A stretch of 64,000 bases of DNA, taken from Aurantiochytrium sp. KH105. Lineage: Eukaryota; Sar; Bigyra; Thraustochytrida; Thraustochytriidae. Positions 8,374 to 18,898 of this stretch are shown here, in pieces (position 1 is the stretch's first letter; each line of letters starts with the position of its first letter). The notes under the pieces are model-generated. The model worked only from the letters and a program-made list of their open reading frames with translations. It was not told the DNA's origin and ran no database searches. A program made the translations under genes and the position numbers. Where the stretch lies: NCBI GenBank assembly GCA_003116975.1, contig BGKB01000015.1, forward strand, positions 186,001 to 250,000, given 5' to 3'.

Positions 8374-11300
8374 ATGATGACCATGTCCAGGTCGCAAAAT
8401 GTGCAGGCCAACCACGTTGAAGAAGAACTTGACGACAGTGGCAATGCTGCGCAAAACGCAACGCCTGATCTGTTAGACTCAGGCATTGATGGACCCTGCA
8501 CGCGCCAGACCCCACACAGCACACAGCTGACATACCGAATCAAGGACCAGAAGGTGAGATGATCCCGCCGCCACCTTTTTCGAACGATGCACCCTCAAGT
8601 CCTTTACTCTCAAGCCAAGACCGTTTCGAGAGATGTATCAACTCTAGAACAAGTCTGCTTGACTTGAAGGTGCTTTTTGATTCGATGGAAGTGCCTGCGA
8701 GCAACTTTACATCACAAGAAAATCGTGAAAATCCGGACCCTGAGAATATGACAAAGAGGCACGGATCTTCGATGGCACAGGCGATGCTTCAAGCTACACG
8801 TGCCATTGCATCTGCCCTGTAACTCGGAAACCCTAAATTTTTGATACGAGAGCTTGCTAAGCGCATCGATAACGAGAAAACCTGCAATTTCGACAATGTT
8901 GTTGCTTCTTGCCAAGCAGTAATAGACAATTCGCGACGTGGCTCCATCGAGAGTCTCGCATGAGCCGCGCGATATTGTCAAACGGCTTGCCCCACAAGGC
9001 CCTTCGATCAGCCGGTCAAATAGGGATGGGCAGCGTGACGTGGCAGCGCGCACGCCATGACTACGCAGACCTGTTCGAGTTTAACGTGCTCTCAGACCCC
9101 ACTTTCGTCGGCGCAAATGCAATACTTTGGATGCTGACTTTGCGCTCCGTTTTGTTCTCGCCCCAAGGCGAGTCGGGTTTCTATCTTGGGGCAGCCGTCG
9201 CGTCCGCCTCACCAAGCGCGAGGCTTGGACACTTCCTCGAGTCGCTTTGCATGTTGATAAAGCGATCTTCATTCGTCGGTTTAAAGAAGTTTGCGACAAG
9301 TCTGGCCGCAAGGCATTTTCAGACAGCATCATGTACGAGATCCTCAACCCCATCATCAACTCAAATCAGAAGCTGTTGACATCTGTCGACTATGTTGTTG
9401 GGACACTCCTGAACGAGACCACGCGCAATCTCCATCGCCTTGTGGCGAGGTTTGCACGCACAGAGATAGAGCGTACATGCTTTGATGGGTACATCGACCA
9501 CGCTCGACACCTTTTGAAGGTAAAAGTGTTTGACCACATGCGTAAAGCTGATGGCTGCTGCGACACGCATAACATTTGCTGTGCTCTTGCTCCGCCAGAA
9601 AATCCAAGCGTCCGGTTGAGTGATGGCGAGGAGTATTCTCCTTCCTGCGACGCGTGCAAGTTTCCGTCTTAGGTCTTAGCACAGCTTACGAGCCTCGTTC
9701 AAGAAACACGTACATGATTGGTGAGAAGGACAAGCTAGATGCGCTGCGATATATTTCTGATGTCGAGACCAAGTGGGTCAGGCCGCTCGCTGTGTTGCTC
9801 AGGAGGATGCCATCGACGCGCGCCTGCAAGGAATGAGCACACGATGCGTCCGGATCTAGAGAGGCGCTCATAATCGAAGATTGGAAGATGAAGGTCCTTG
9901 CAATGTACGCAAAAGAGACTACGCTAGGACACTATTTCAAGCAAGGCATGAGCCTGCAAGGGGCTCTTGTCGTCTTCTTTGACTACGACCCTGTCTCGCA
10001 GACAGTAGTTCGAAAACCTGTCGATCTCGACTCGATCGTTTTGCGAGAGAGCCAGCAAGGAACAGACGAGGTCCTCGCAAGTAAATCTTCTATGAACTCT
10101 CGCAACATCTCCATCTCAAGCACATCAAGAAAGTGTCCATTCGGTCTGACAACGCAGGATGCTGTCGAAGCTTACTTATTCTTCTCGGCGTGGGCCTTCT
10201 GAATGGCGTCTGCGGAATCACTGTGAAACGAATGATCAAGTCTCCAGTGCAGCGCGACGAAAGCTTGCTTGGTGCGCATTTTGGTAAGGTCTTTAACCCC
10301 AAGTCCACTTCATTCTGTCGCCATGGAAACGACATCACGACGCCTGACGCAATTTTCGAGGCATTGAAAGCAGATGGAGGCATTCCAAATACAATTACCC
10401 GTCTTGATGATTTCTATCGAGAGGCCGGTGTCTGGGCGCATGACCTGCGATCTCTCGCTGATAGGAAGGATGTGCGCGCGATGTCAATGCCTACGGGAAG
10501 AGTCATGGACGCGTTCTTCTCTGATGTGCAATTGGACTTTAAATCGCCAACGAATGCTGCAATGACTGTCGAAACTTTCGAGTACTCTTGACATGCAAGT
10601 TCTAAGGTCCGTATCGACCTGTCGCAGAAAACTTGCCGTCACCTGGAGCGCTCAGTCATCGCCAACAGAAGCTACCGACTCGGTTAATTCTTTCGCGATT
10701 TCGAGGATATGAAATAGAAAATGAAGAAGCAAGTCAGCATTCTGAACAAGCTCCTGGTGCGGTGAACGATGACATTCTGTTCGAGGTGACATTTCGTTAG
10801 AGCGATCGCTCTGGGGAGTACGCTTGCTACATGTGTTTCGTTGGGCCACGGTTCTTGGTCCTTATCGACCTGGGCGTCATGCTTTGCAAGGCGGTGCAAC
10901 AAACGAAGGCTCCGACAGCTTATCAAACCAACATCGTCGCAGCAGCAAGAACAGCAGCAACGATTGACAAACTTTGTCGATTCCGAGCGGCAAGATGTCG
11001 CTGCATGCGCAATTCGTCGCATGGTGAAGTTGATGGGCCAGAGTGAGCACTTGCTTTTGCGAGCGACGACCTCGGCTGGGATCGACTTGCGCGATGATGC
11101 CCACGATGACGAGGATTTAATGGAGCAAGCGTCCGAGACGATCGGCGTGGACAGCGCAACGCCAATAGCAAGCAATGACTCGCAAGCGATGATCAGCCTG
11201 CGAGACGGGAGAAGCGATATGTCAGATATGCGCTCGCAGAACACCTTATTCTCCCAGCAAAACCTCAAGGTTGGGCGCGGTGGCCTCATCACGGCTCGAC

Positions 11301-11782
11301 TTACGGTAGCGACTACGTGGGCCCTTACAGGGAGCGAGTCGAAGAGCTTTTTGGACGAGGCGTCGAGAACTCGTCGCATAAAATGGGGCCAGGTGCGATG
11401 CACGCGTAACTCGAGAAGGATTTCCCAGGACGATTGTGTCTTCCTTCTGAGGAACTCAGTACTCAACAGAAGGCTCGAGAGGAAGCTGAAAGAATGGCAA
11501 GGGCAGCAGAGCTTGCACCGAAGGACGCAGCAGCTGCAGCAGTCATGCAGCCTTGGTCATCAGGAAGGGGGCGAAAAGGCACGGAAGCCAAAATTGATTC
11601 AACTTCTTACGGTCACGGAAACAAGCAAGACACCCAAGCAAATCATAGAGTCTTTCCTCGATCAATACGTTGGGCCCAAGCCAGCTAGCTTTCCTGCAGT
11701 TAACCAGATCAAGGCGAAGACTGCCAACGTGAGGACCAAATATCGCAAAATGCAGGCAAAACCGACCAATAACGATATCTAA
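8374..11782 (+). pseudogene. broken coding relic of a probable mobile element, family unresolved
   Basis: Protein-like stretches on the plus strand lie in different frames: about 8374-8822, 9127-9836, 9888-10590 and a longer open piece at 10841-11782. They share direction, spacing and composition, so they look like one old coding unit that is broken several times. A segment around 10133 reads IRSDNAGC beside an earlier FFDYDP, which resembles the acidic pockets of DDE-type nucleases. That is the only family hint. I cannot tell a DNA transposon from an integrase-bearing element, and no clear terminal repeats frame it. Base composition is less GC-rich than the host genes, which fits an insertion of foreign origin now decaying. 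It appears moderately old. Confidence 0.45.
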
Positions 11783-12077
11783 CAGCGAGTTTCTCTTCCC
11801 CACGCGTTTCCTTGTCTGTGCTTGCCATCTAGCCCAACTGCGCGGATGTCTCTCCCACGAACACGTTCGCAAGGCCCGCGTAAAGTCGCCCTTTCGCACA
11901 GTTCTGCGCTGGTCCATCGTCGATGATTAGACGCTGAGGTGGAAAAAGGGGGGTGACACAACTTTACGACGAAGGCTTGCACAGCCGTGCCGCCGGGTGT
12001 TCCGGGCAGCCAGGCGGCGGCGGAGCGAGCCTGCGCGCCGGCGAGGCGATTGGCTGAAGTGCGGAATATCGCGAGTG

Positions 12078-12134
12078 CCAAATCTCCGTAGACCCTGTCT
12101 CCAGATCTTACGTGGAGACGGTCTTAACATTTGG
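12078..12134. repeat. imperfect inverted repeat (hairpin-forming)
   Basis: CCAAAT (12078-12083) pairs with ATTTGG (12129-12134). Inside it, AGACC plus GTCTCC (12090-12102, with a two-base bulge) pairs with GGAGAC plus GGTCT (12114-12124), leaving an 11-base loop. CCGTAGA (12086-12092) also has its complement TCTACGG just outside, at 12139-12145. It lies about 300 bases past the mobile-element relic and may be a remnant terminus or an RNA hairpin. Confidence 0.6.
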
Positions 12135-12292
12135 CGCCTCTACGGACGGTCACAAATTGTAACAGTTTCGTTGTTGACCAACCCCCTACCACCACTTTCC
12201 CGCGTCTCTGACCTGCATGAACGCGATCGTGGTGCACGCGTAACGTCAGCGTGCAAGACCCTCTGACCGATCTCGAGGACACCGTCTCCCTT

Positions 12293-12317
12293 CCCTCTCT
12301 CTCTCTCTCTCTCTCTC
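12293..12317. repeat. CT dinucleotide microsatellite
   Basis: A pure CT run is followed by CAGG. It looks like a splice acceptor pyrimidine tract, but no convincing exon follows, so I call it a simple repeat. Confidence 0.8.
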
Positions 12318-12917
12318 AGGATGACGATGACGCGCCCATTGTGATCCCCTGCTTCACATCATGTACCTTCCACGAGGTTCACGAAAGCTCGACAACTGCA
12401 TCGCCATCCGCCGCCGATCTCGCGGGCACCCGTGGCGAGTCGTCGTCGTCTTCACCTCCAGCGCGTAAAAACTGCAACCGCAAGCCCCTCGCGTCGCTTT
12501 CAGCTGCAGCATGCGCGCCAAGGCCCTGCCGTTCCGCCTCCGCCCTCGCTCCTCTTTCCACTGCAGCGAGACTTGCGCTGCAGCTGCAGCTGCTGCAGCT
12601 GGCTGCTGCTGCTGCTCGCTATCCATGCAATCTACACCGTCTTCACTGCTTTCGGCACTTGCGGGGCGGCACCCTCTGTCCGCCGTCGCGCCCCCGCCCA
12701 GGCGCGCACTTTCATTTATTGCGCGAACCGCGCGCGCGAGGCGCATGATCGCGGTGCGCGCGGCGACGGCGCGCTGGAAGAGACTCGGAGGGCCGGTTTC
12801 TGTTCGACCGACGAGGGCAGGGACAGAAAAGCGGCCGCGCCGTGCTGCAGTTGCCGGTGCCGGTGCCGGTGCCGGTGAGTTTGTTGATTTCCTGCGCGCG
12901 GCGATAGCCAGCCAGCC

Positions 12918-12938
12918 AGCTATAGCTAAGCTATAGCT
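12918..12938. repeat. paired 10-bp palindromes (AGCTATAGCT twice)
   Basis: AGCTATAGCT occurs at 12918-12927 and again at 12929-12938, one base apart, followed by more AGCT units. It lies about 1 kb upstream of the first RND-type gene. A binding site or cruciform is possible. The function is unknown. Confidence 0.6.
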
Positions 12939-13950
12939 AGCTAGCTGTGGCATGCGCTTCCGCCGCCCACTGGCACCGCGCGTAAACGGCACGTTGCGGC
13001 GAGCTCGCAAGAGTGGGCAAGCTAAGCCAGTGAGAGCCGAGGAACTCTCTTCCCGCCGCTGCCACTGCCGGCACGGGCATCGACACAAGGGCGGGTCTGA
13101 CGCGCGACGAAGAAGTCTCCGAGACCTTGTCGCTGGCAGTGGCGACAATCTTTTTGCGGGGATCTGCAGCCAGCTGGAGCATGAATTGCGCGTCCACCAT
13201 CGCCACGAACAATGAACGGGGTGCGGCCTGCGGCTGCACGCACAAACCAAAGAAACCCAATGCGCGCAACGCTTACTTCCTCCCTCTCCTCCGCCAGCAG
13301 CCCGTTGAGCTCGCAGTCGCTCGCTCCCGCGACCTACTGGTGGTGCGCGTGTGTGTGACACACCCCCGGAAAATGCGCAACACGCACGCGTGCACGGCCC
13401 GCGGCCGCAACCTCGCCTCGCTTCTCGCGACCCTGCGCGCCGCCGGCGGCCGTTTCCTCCGCCCGCCCGCCCGCCCGCCGCGCGCGGGCCTCGGCTCCGC
13501 TCGCCGCTGCCGCGCCGGGCTCGCGCCGCGCGCGCGGGTCGCCGGCCGGGTCCGCGCGGGGCCACCGGAACTCTGCAGCAGAGTTCGGGGGTCACTGCGC
13601 TCCCGGGACTTGCGCGTGCAGGGAGGGAGGAGGGCCTGCCGCCGCCTGGTACGTACGTACGCGCGGCTGAGTCGCACGCACGCGCAGCGGAGGCCGGTCG
13701 CAGCGAGGCCCCGGCAGCGGCCGCCCGCGGGGCCGGCCAGGAAGCAGCGAAGGGCGGCTGGCTCGGGGTCGGGGCGGGCGAAGCGGGTGCCACGAGCGAG
13801 AGGCGAGGCGAGACGACGAAGCCCGGAGCGAAGCAGTGCAGCAGACCCGAAACGCGCTCGAGGCCGGCCTCGGCGACGCCGACAGCGACTGGAGCAAGGA
13901 GAGCAGCGGAGAGGATCGAGGAGGAGAGCGGAGCGGCCCGGGGAGCCAGG

Positions 13951-16900
13951 ATGTCGGGGAAGATGGCCGGAGGGGAGGAGAAGGAGGAACTCCAGGTGTC
14001 GTACAGCGGAGAGCTGAGGATGGTGGAAAAGGCCTCGCGGCACTTTGTGAAGCGGCCGAGGACCATCTGCGGCAGCATCTGGGCGGCCTTCCTCGTCATG
14101 TCCGCCGTGGTGTACTTTGCAGGCTGGTTTGACATCGCTGACACCACCGTCGACGACTGGACGATCCCGACCTCGGAGGCGAGCAAGAACGGCGACGCCC
14201 TCTCGGATGCTCGAGAGAAGATGGACTCCGCCCAAAGCACCGGAAATCTGCCCGCGCGCTCGGAAGACGTCTGGTTCACGGCCACCTCCTTCATTTACGA
14301 GTGGGCGGACGACCGCCAAGCGGAGATTCTTACCCCTGACAACCTGCAGCGCATGTGCCAGTTCCAAAGCATCCTGACGGCGGACGAGAACTTTCCCAAG
14401 TTCTGCAAGCCGGACGGTGCCGCGCTCGGCAAAGACACGGTGTGCGCCTCGCAAGATTACGATGTCGTGGCGCTCGTATACCCAACCTTTGAGGAGCAAA
14501 AGGAATGCCGTCTCCTGAACTCGACCGAGTTTGCGACGCAGTTTGCGGCTCTCGCTAGCGAGCCTGAAAAAGTCTTCTTCTTTCTTGAGCGCCGAGTGAC
14601 GAGCCTGCTCGACGTCCGTCTCAAGACCCGCTCCCAAATTTCCCTGTACGCACCGCTTGGCGCGGACTCCACAGACGATGGCAAGGCTTTCGGCTCGGAA
14701 CCTGATGACGATGCTGGGCCTCAAGGTGTCATTTATGAGAACTTTCTCGCCACCATCGAAAAGAACTTCTTTGCTTCAAAGGGTCTCAAGGTCGATGTCC
14801 CTTTCAACTCGGCGTACAATATTGGCGCCTTCGATCTCGGTAATGGCTTGCAGGTCCGATTCTACAACCAGTACTTTGTCTCATCAGAGTTTGACCGCAT
14901 GGTCGGGTATGACCAGTTGCTTGTGATGGGTTCAATCGTTCTTGTTTTCATAACCATGGTCCTGCACCTGCGCAGTTTATTCATGAGTAGTGTTGGACTC
15001 CTTTCCATTCTCATTAGTATCGTGGTGGCCCTCTTCTTCTACACTGGCATTTTCCGCATCGAGTACTTTAGCAGCGTGCACATCGTCACCTTCTTTCTCA
15101 TTCTTGGTATTGGCGCCGATGATCTCTTTGTCTGGGTTGACGCGTACTATCAAAGCGAGCGCTATTGGCCCGGCGTTCGCGGCTTTGCAAGCAAGGAAGA
15201 GGCTGGCAAGGCCAATGTATATGGGACCAACAATGAAGAGGATGAAGTCTTGGTGGCTCGTCTTACGTACACATACCAGCGTGCCGCCGGGGCTGTTTTG
15301 AATACGAGCGCCACCACTGCTGGGGCCTTTCTTGCAACGGGCGTGAGTCCGATTGCCCCGATCGCCTCCTTCGGCATCTTTGCTGCCATTACCATCATGC
15401 TCAACTTTGTGTGGACCATCATTCTCTATCCTGCGGTGGTCATTATCTTTGAAAAGTATTTCCGCGGTCGCTATTGCTGTTGCGGCTGCCTCAGAGCCCC
15501 CCGCGAAAAGGTCGCTTCCGCGAGTCAAGATATCGAGCAGAGCGCGGCAACGCATATTGAGAAGTGCGTCGCTGAAGACGGCACGGTGACACTCGTCATG
15601 GACAAAGTAAAGCACAAGGAAAACTTTGAGGAAAAGGCGTTCTCCAAGGGTTACGTGCCTCTCATCAACAAGCAAGTCTCTGTTACGATCGGAGGCCGCA
15701 CGTGCCAGATTCTTCCGGTGGTGGCTGTCACGGTGACAGCACTCTTTGCGCTGATTGTGATCATGGCCACATTCGCAGTTCAGCTTGGTACTCCAACGGA
15801 ACCAGACCAAAATTTCCGCTCGTCTCACATGAGCACGGGCTATGCGACCGACTACAGTAAGCTCTTTCAGGGTGGCACAGACTACTTGGAGGTCGACGTC
15901 ACCTTTGGCATTGAAGGCATTGATCGTGGCAGCTTCAAGTTTCTCGACCCCAACGGGTACCGAGGCGCCGTTGTTTTCGACACCGAGTTTGATCTTTCGT
16001 CGCGAACGAACCAAGAGTATTATCTCGAGGTGTGCGACAGCTTTGAAACCCTTTCCTGTGTGCCCGAAGGCGAAACGAGCGCGCTCGCTGGCTGCATCGG
16101 CAGTGACGTTGGTCTCGCCACCCGGAGCGTGGACTGCACGCTGCGCAAGTTTCACGACTGGCATAACGAGACTTACCCATTGGAGACCCCTGCGATTGAC
16201 TTGGGCGATGTCGATAAGGCTCTTTGGACCTCGCGACTGTCCGAATTTGCAAACGCCACGGGAGCAGATAACGATATTGGCATCGTGGATGGTGAGCTCA
16301 AATTCATCGTTTTCTCGTACGAGGCCTCCCTCAAGACGCTGCAGCCTGTAGGCGTCAAGGAGCCTGTCATTGATCTCTTGGAGGCGCACCTCCAAGAGGT
16401 GGTTGAGAACGCGCCAGCGGGCCTGAAATCCGCGTTTCAGACCTCGTTTGACATGCTTTGGATCCACACCGAGCTCGGCATCGTTTCGGGCATGTTCCAG
16501 GGCTTGGCCATCAGTGTCCCCATTGCTTTTGTTGTGCTCCTTCTCGCCACTTCGAACCTGATCCTTTCGGTAATCGCCATCTTTGGTATCATTGGCATTG
16601 TCGTTACGGTTCTCGGAACGGCGCAGCTCCTGGGCTGGGCACTTGGTGTTGCGGAGGCTATTGCCGCAGTGATGGTCGTTGGTCTCAGTGTCGACTATAG
16701 CACGCTCCACGGCACGAGCTACGCGCACGCCGCAGGCGAAGGTTTTGCGCTCCGCGCCGATCGCTTCAAGTATTCGGCCGTCATGCTCGGCCCTACCGTT
16801 ATCGCAGGAGCCTTTACCACGGGTGGGTCCGCCGCCATTATGTTCTTTGCACAGCTCCAGTTTTTCGGCAAGATGGCCATTCTCCTCACCTCCACCATTG

Positions 16901-17025
16901 CTTATAGTTTGATTATCACCGAGTTCTTTGTGATGCCACTCTTCCGCATCATTGGCCCCGAGAACGATCGCGGTGACTGGCGGCTCTGGCTCAAGGCGCG
17001 CGGCATCTGCAACAAGAAAAAGTAG
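13951..17025 (+). CDS. Patched/Dispatched-like RND transporter with sterol-sensing-type region (paralogue A)
   Basis: This 1,024-residue membrane protein has the duplicated 6+6 helix layout of eukaryotic RND proteins (NPC1, Patched, Dispatched). TM1 is at about 39-60, followed by a luminal loop with several Cys to about 315. TM2-TM6 (about 322-500) match a sterol-sensing-type block with GADD at 388-391 in TM4. TM7 is at about 587-611, then a second luminal loop to about 835, and TM8-TM12 run from about 842 to 1000 with GLSVDY at 911-916 in TM10. The paired intramembrane acids are the proton-relay positions known from the family, so ion-driven export or movement of a sterol or lipid is expected. 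The ATG at 13951 follows a GC-rich leader. It ends in KKK, a possible ER-retrieval tail. The next gene is its tandem paralogue on the same strand. Confidence 0.9.
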   Translation: MSGKMAGGEEKEELQVSYSGELRMVEKASRHFVKRPRTICGSIWAAFLVMSAVVYFAGWFDIADTTVDDWTIPTSEASKNGDALSDAREKMDSAQSTGNLPARSEDVWFTATSFIYEWADDRQAEILTPDNLQRMCQFQSILTADENFPKFCKPDGAALGKDTVCASQDYDVVALVYPTFEEQKECRLLNSTEFATQFAALASEPEKVFFFLERRVTSLLDVRLKTRSQISLYAPLGADSTDDGKAFGSEPDDDAGPQGVIYENFLATIEKNFFASKGLKVDVPFNSAYNIGAFDLGNGLQVRFYNQYFVSSEFDRMVGYDQLLVMGSIVLVFITMVLHLRSLFMSSVGLLSILISIVVALFFYTGIFRIEYFSSVHIVTFFLILGIGADDLFVWVDAYYQSERYWPGVRGFASKEEAGKANVYGTNNEEDEVLVARLTYTYQRAAGAVLNTSATTAGAFLATGVSPIAPIASFGIFAAITIMLNFVWTIILYPAVVIIFEKYFRGRYCCCGCLRAPREKVASASQDIEQSAATHIEKCVAEDGTVTLVMDKVKHKENFEEKAFSKGYVPLINKQVSVTIGGRTCQILPVVAVTVTALFALIVIMATFAVQLGTPTEPDQNFRSSHMSTGYATDYSKLFQGGTDYLEVDVTFGIEGIDRGSFKFLDPNGYRGAVVFDTEFDLSSRTNQEYYLEVCDSFETLSCVPEGETSALAGCIGSDVGLATRSVDCTLRKFHDWHNETYPLETPAIDLGDVDKALWTSRLSEFANATGADNDIGIVDGELKFIVFSYEASLKTLQPVGVKEPVIDLLEAHLQEVVENAPAGLKSAFQTSFDMLWIHTELGIVSGMFQGLAISVPIAFVVLLLATSNLILSVIAIFGIIGIVVTVLGTAQLLGWALGVAEAIAAVMVVGLSVDYSTLHGTSYAHAAGEGFALRADRFKYSAVMLGPTVIAGAFTTGGSAAIMFFAQLQFFGKMAILLTSTIAYSLIITEFFVMPLFRIIGPENDRGDWRLWLKARGICNKKK

Positions 17026-18898
17026 CCCCTTCAAAATTAATTTTACACCACCCAAATCGCAAGTTTACTACTCTGTGCTTCGCACATGCGCGTGCGCACG
17101 TGCCCGTGCCTTCTTTCGCCCGATTCGGCTCCACCGCTCGACTTCCAAGAGTCTTTTGATTGGGTTGAAGCGAGAAAACCTTTTCTCGCCTGCTGTGGTG
17201 TGTATGTATGGCTCGGACCGGTGGCCATGCCTACTCTCTCCGCGCTCGAGCTTCTGTCCTAGTTGCTTTGTCAGAGAGGCAGAATTTCGAGCTACAAAGA
17301 CCGTAATTTGGGAAGGTCGTAGGTATAGGCTAACCCTTCTAGGTCCACGGTGTCCAGCAAAAGCTGCGGCTCTGGACAAAGTTGATTGTGCACATGGGCC
17401 GGCGCGCATGTCACGGTCCTGTCAGCACAAAATGACTTTCTAACTTTCCATGTTTTCGGGGTTTCGGCGAAAAAGGACTTGTCATCGGGAAATTTAGCAT
17501 GCCTGCTAGCTTCCTTTTTCTTGTGCTGCTGCTGCTGCAGCTTCACTCTTAGCAAGTCCAGCGTGCTGAATTTATCCAGTCCCTTCCTACACCTGCCATG
17601 GCTGCAGTCACAGCCAGAGCAGCCCGTAGCAGCAGCTGCAGCGCTGCTAGCGCTTCGAGGTCAGAGCCATCTATCGCAACAACTTCCGCTGCCGGCCGAG
17701 AGAAGCAACTTCACTCCAACTTCACCTCAATCCTTCAATCAGTCCACTCCACTCCGCTCCCTTCCGCTCCGCTCCACTCCACTGACAGACTCAACTCGGG
17801 GTGCTGGCTGACCGCAGTACCCTTCCTTCCGTTGACTCCGCGCCCATCGGCACCGCCGCTCCGCGCCCTGTACCCGGATCACCGATTCTGCCGCCGAGAC
17901 CGACACCGACTCCGACTCCGACTGCAACTGCGAGCGCCACCGCGAACGCGAACGCCACCGCGAACGCGAGCGCGAACGCGAACTCGAACTCGAACACGAC
18001 CGTGGCCCTGACTGCGCCTGCGAGTGCCTCGTCTGCCGGCGACGCGACGCGAGCGCAGCATCATCATCAACAGCCAGAAGCAGCTGCAGCAGCAGCTAGC
18101 TGTAGCGTGCAGCGCCGTCGAGCACCGATGACTGCAATACTGGAAGAAAGTTGCCAGCAGCCGGAGCGACTGCAATCTAGTTGGAATACAACCCCAAAGG
18201 AGTCCCCGGCCGCGTGCCGCCGGTGCGGTTTGGCGAGAAAGGAATGGATTGACGCGAGCCTCGCCTTTCCGTCCGTGCGAGCAGGCCCACGCAGGCTGTG
18301 CTGGCCGCCGCCACAGCAGCGCTGTCCTGCGCGGGCTGCACCGCCTGCGCCGCCTGCGCTGCCGCTGCCGTGCGCGCCTGGACGCTCGGCTGGTTAGTTG
18401 ACATCCGACGAGCCAGGAGAAAAATGGAGTGCGCTCTGACTCGCGTTAGAGGTGCAGTGCGCGTAGATTGTTAGAAACCTTTTCTTTTAGCCTGGGGCCA
18501 GTGTGAAGGTGGAAGAGGGACAAAGGGGCCAGGGCCAAGAGAAGCAAGAACACGAGACCGTAACTCGCGGCGCGTCGCACGCAGGCTATAGACTGGACAT
18601 GATTGGGGGCGCCTCACGGTTAGTGGTGTGGATGATAGAGTCAACGCGCATGTGTCCAACCAGCTTACCCACCAGCCAGCCAGCCATCTGTCCATCCGTA
18701 CGGGGCGTGCGTCCATTCTATGCCACGCGATTCTATGTCTCCTACCTTTTGCACGGGTCACCGAATCAGCGGTGCGTCTGAGTCTGATTTTTCCTCAACT
18801 TCAACTTTGGGACACACTCGAACAGAGGTCTGAGAGCCAGAGGTCTATGTATGTAGAACCGCATTGAGCAATCGGGCCTGCCGAGTAACAGCCACAAG
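17026..18898. other. intergenic region between the two RND-type paralogues
   Basis: No gene is recognised. It contains CTG/CAG-rich tracts (about 17525-17660), a CCACT/CCGCT slippage tract (17740-17785), an array of CGAACG-type hexamers (about 17893-18000) and then a GC-rich leader. The hexamers give repetitive peptides in every frame, which is a composition artefact. Confidence 0.6.
17893..18000. repeat. degenerate hexanucleotide array (CGAACG/CGACTC type)
   Basis: Imperfect six-base units (CGACTC, then CGAACG and CGAGCG variants) run for about 108 bases. Because units are multiples of three, all frames stay open. It is non-coding by context. Confidence 0.75.

Larger units (their letters stand above)
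11783..13950. other. gene-free region and leader of the first RND-type gene
   Basis: It contains an imperfect inverted repeat (12078-12134), a CT dinucleotide tract (about 12293-12317), paired AGCT palindromes (12918-12938), CTG-rich tracts and a very GC-rich leader from about 13,380. No frame has recognisable domains. The Arg/Pro/Ala-rich frames here are typical of GC-rich leader DNA. Confidence 0.6.

Noticed and set aside
12293-12360. CT tract plus CAGG as a splice acceptor
   Set aside because: The frame that follows is not protein-like for long and no donor was found upstream; a simple repeat explains it.
14977-17055. 692-codon minus-strand frame opposite paralogue A
   Set aside because: It is the antisense of a strongly conserved RND gene. 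Its peptide has no hydrophobic helices or motifs and follows the codon bias of the sense gene.
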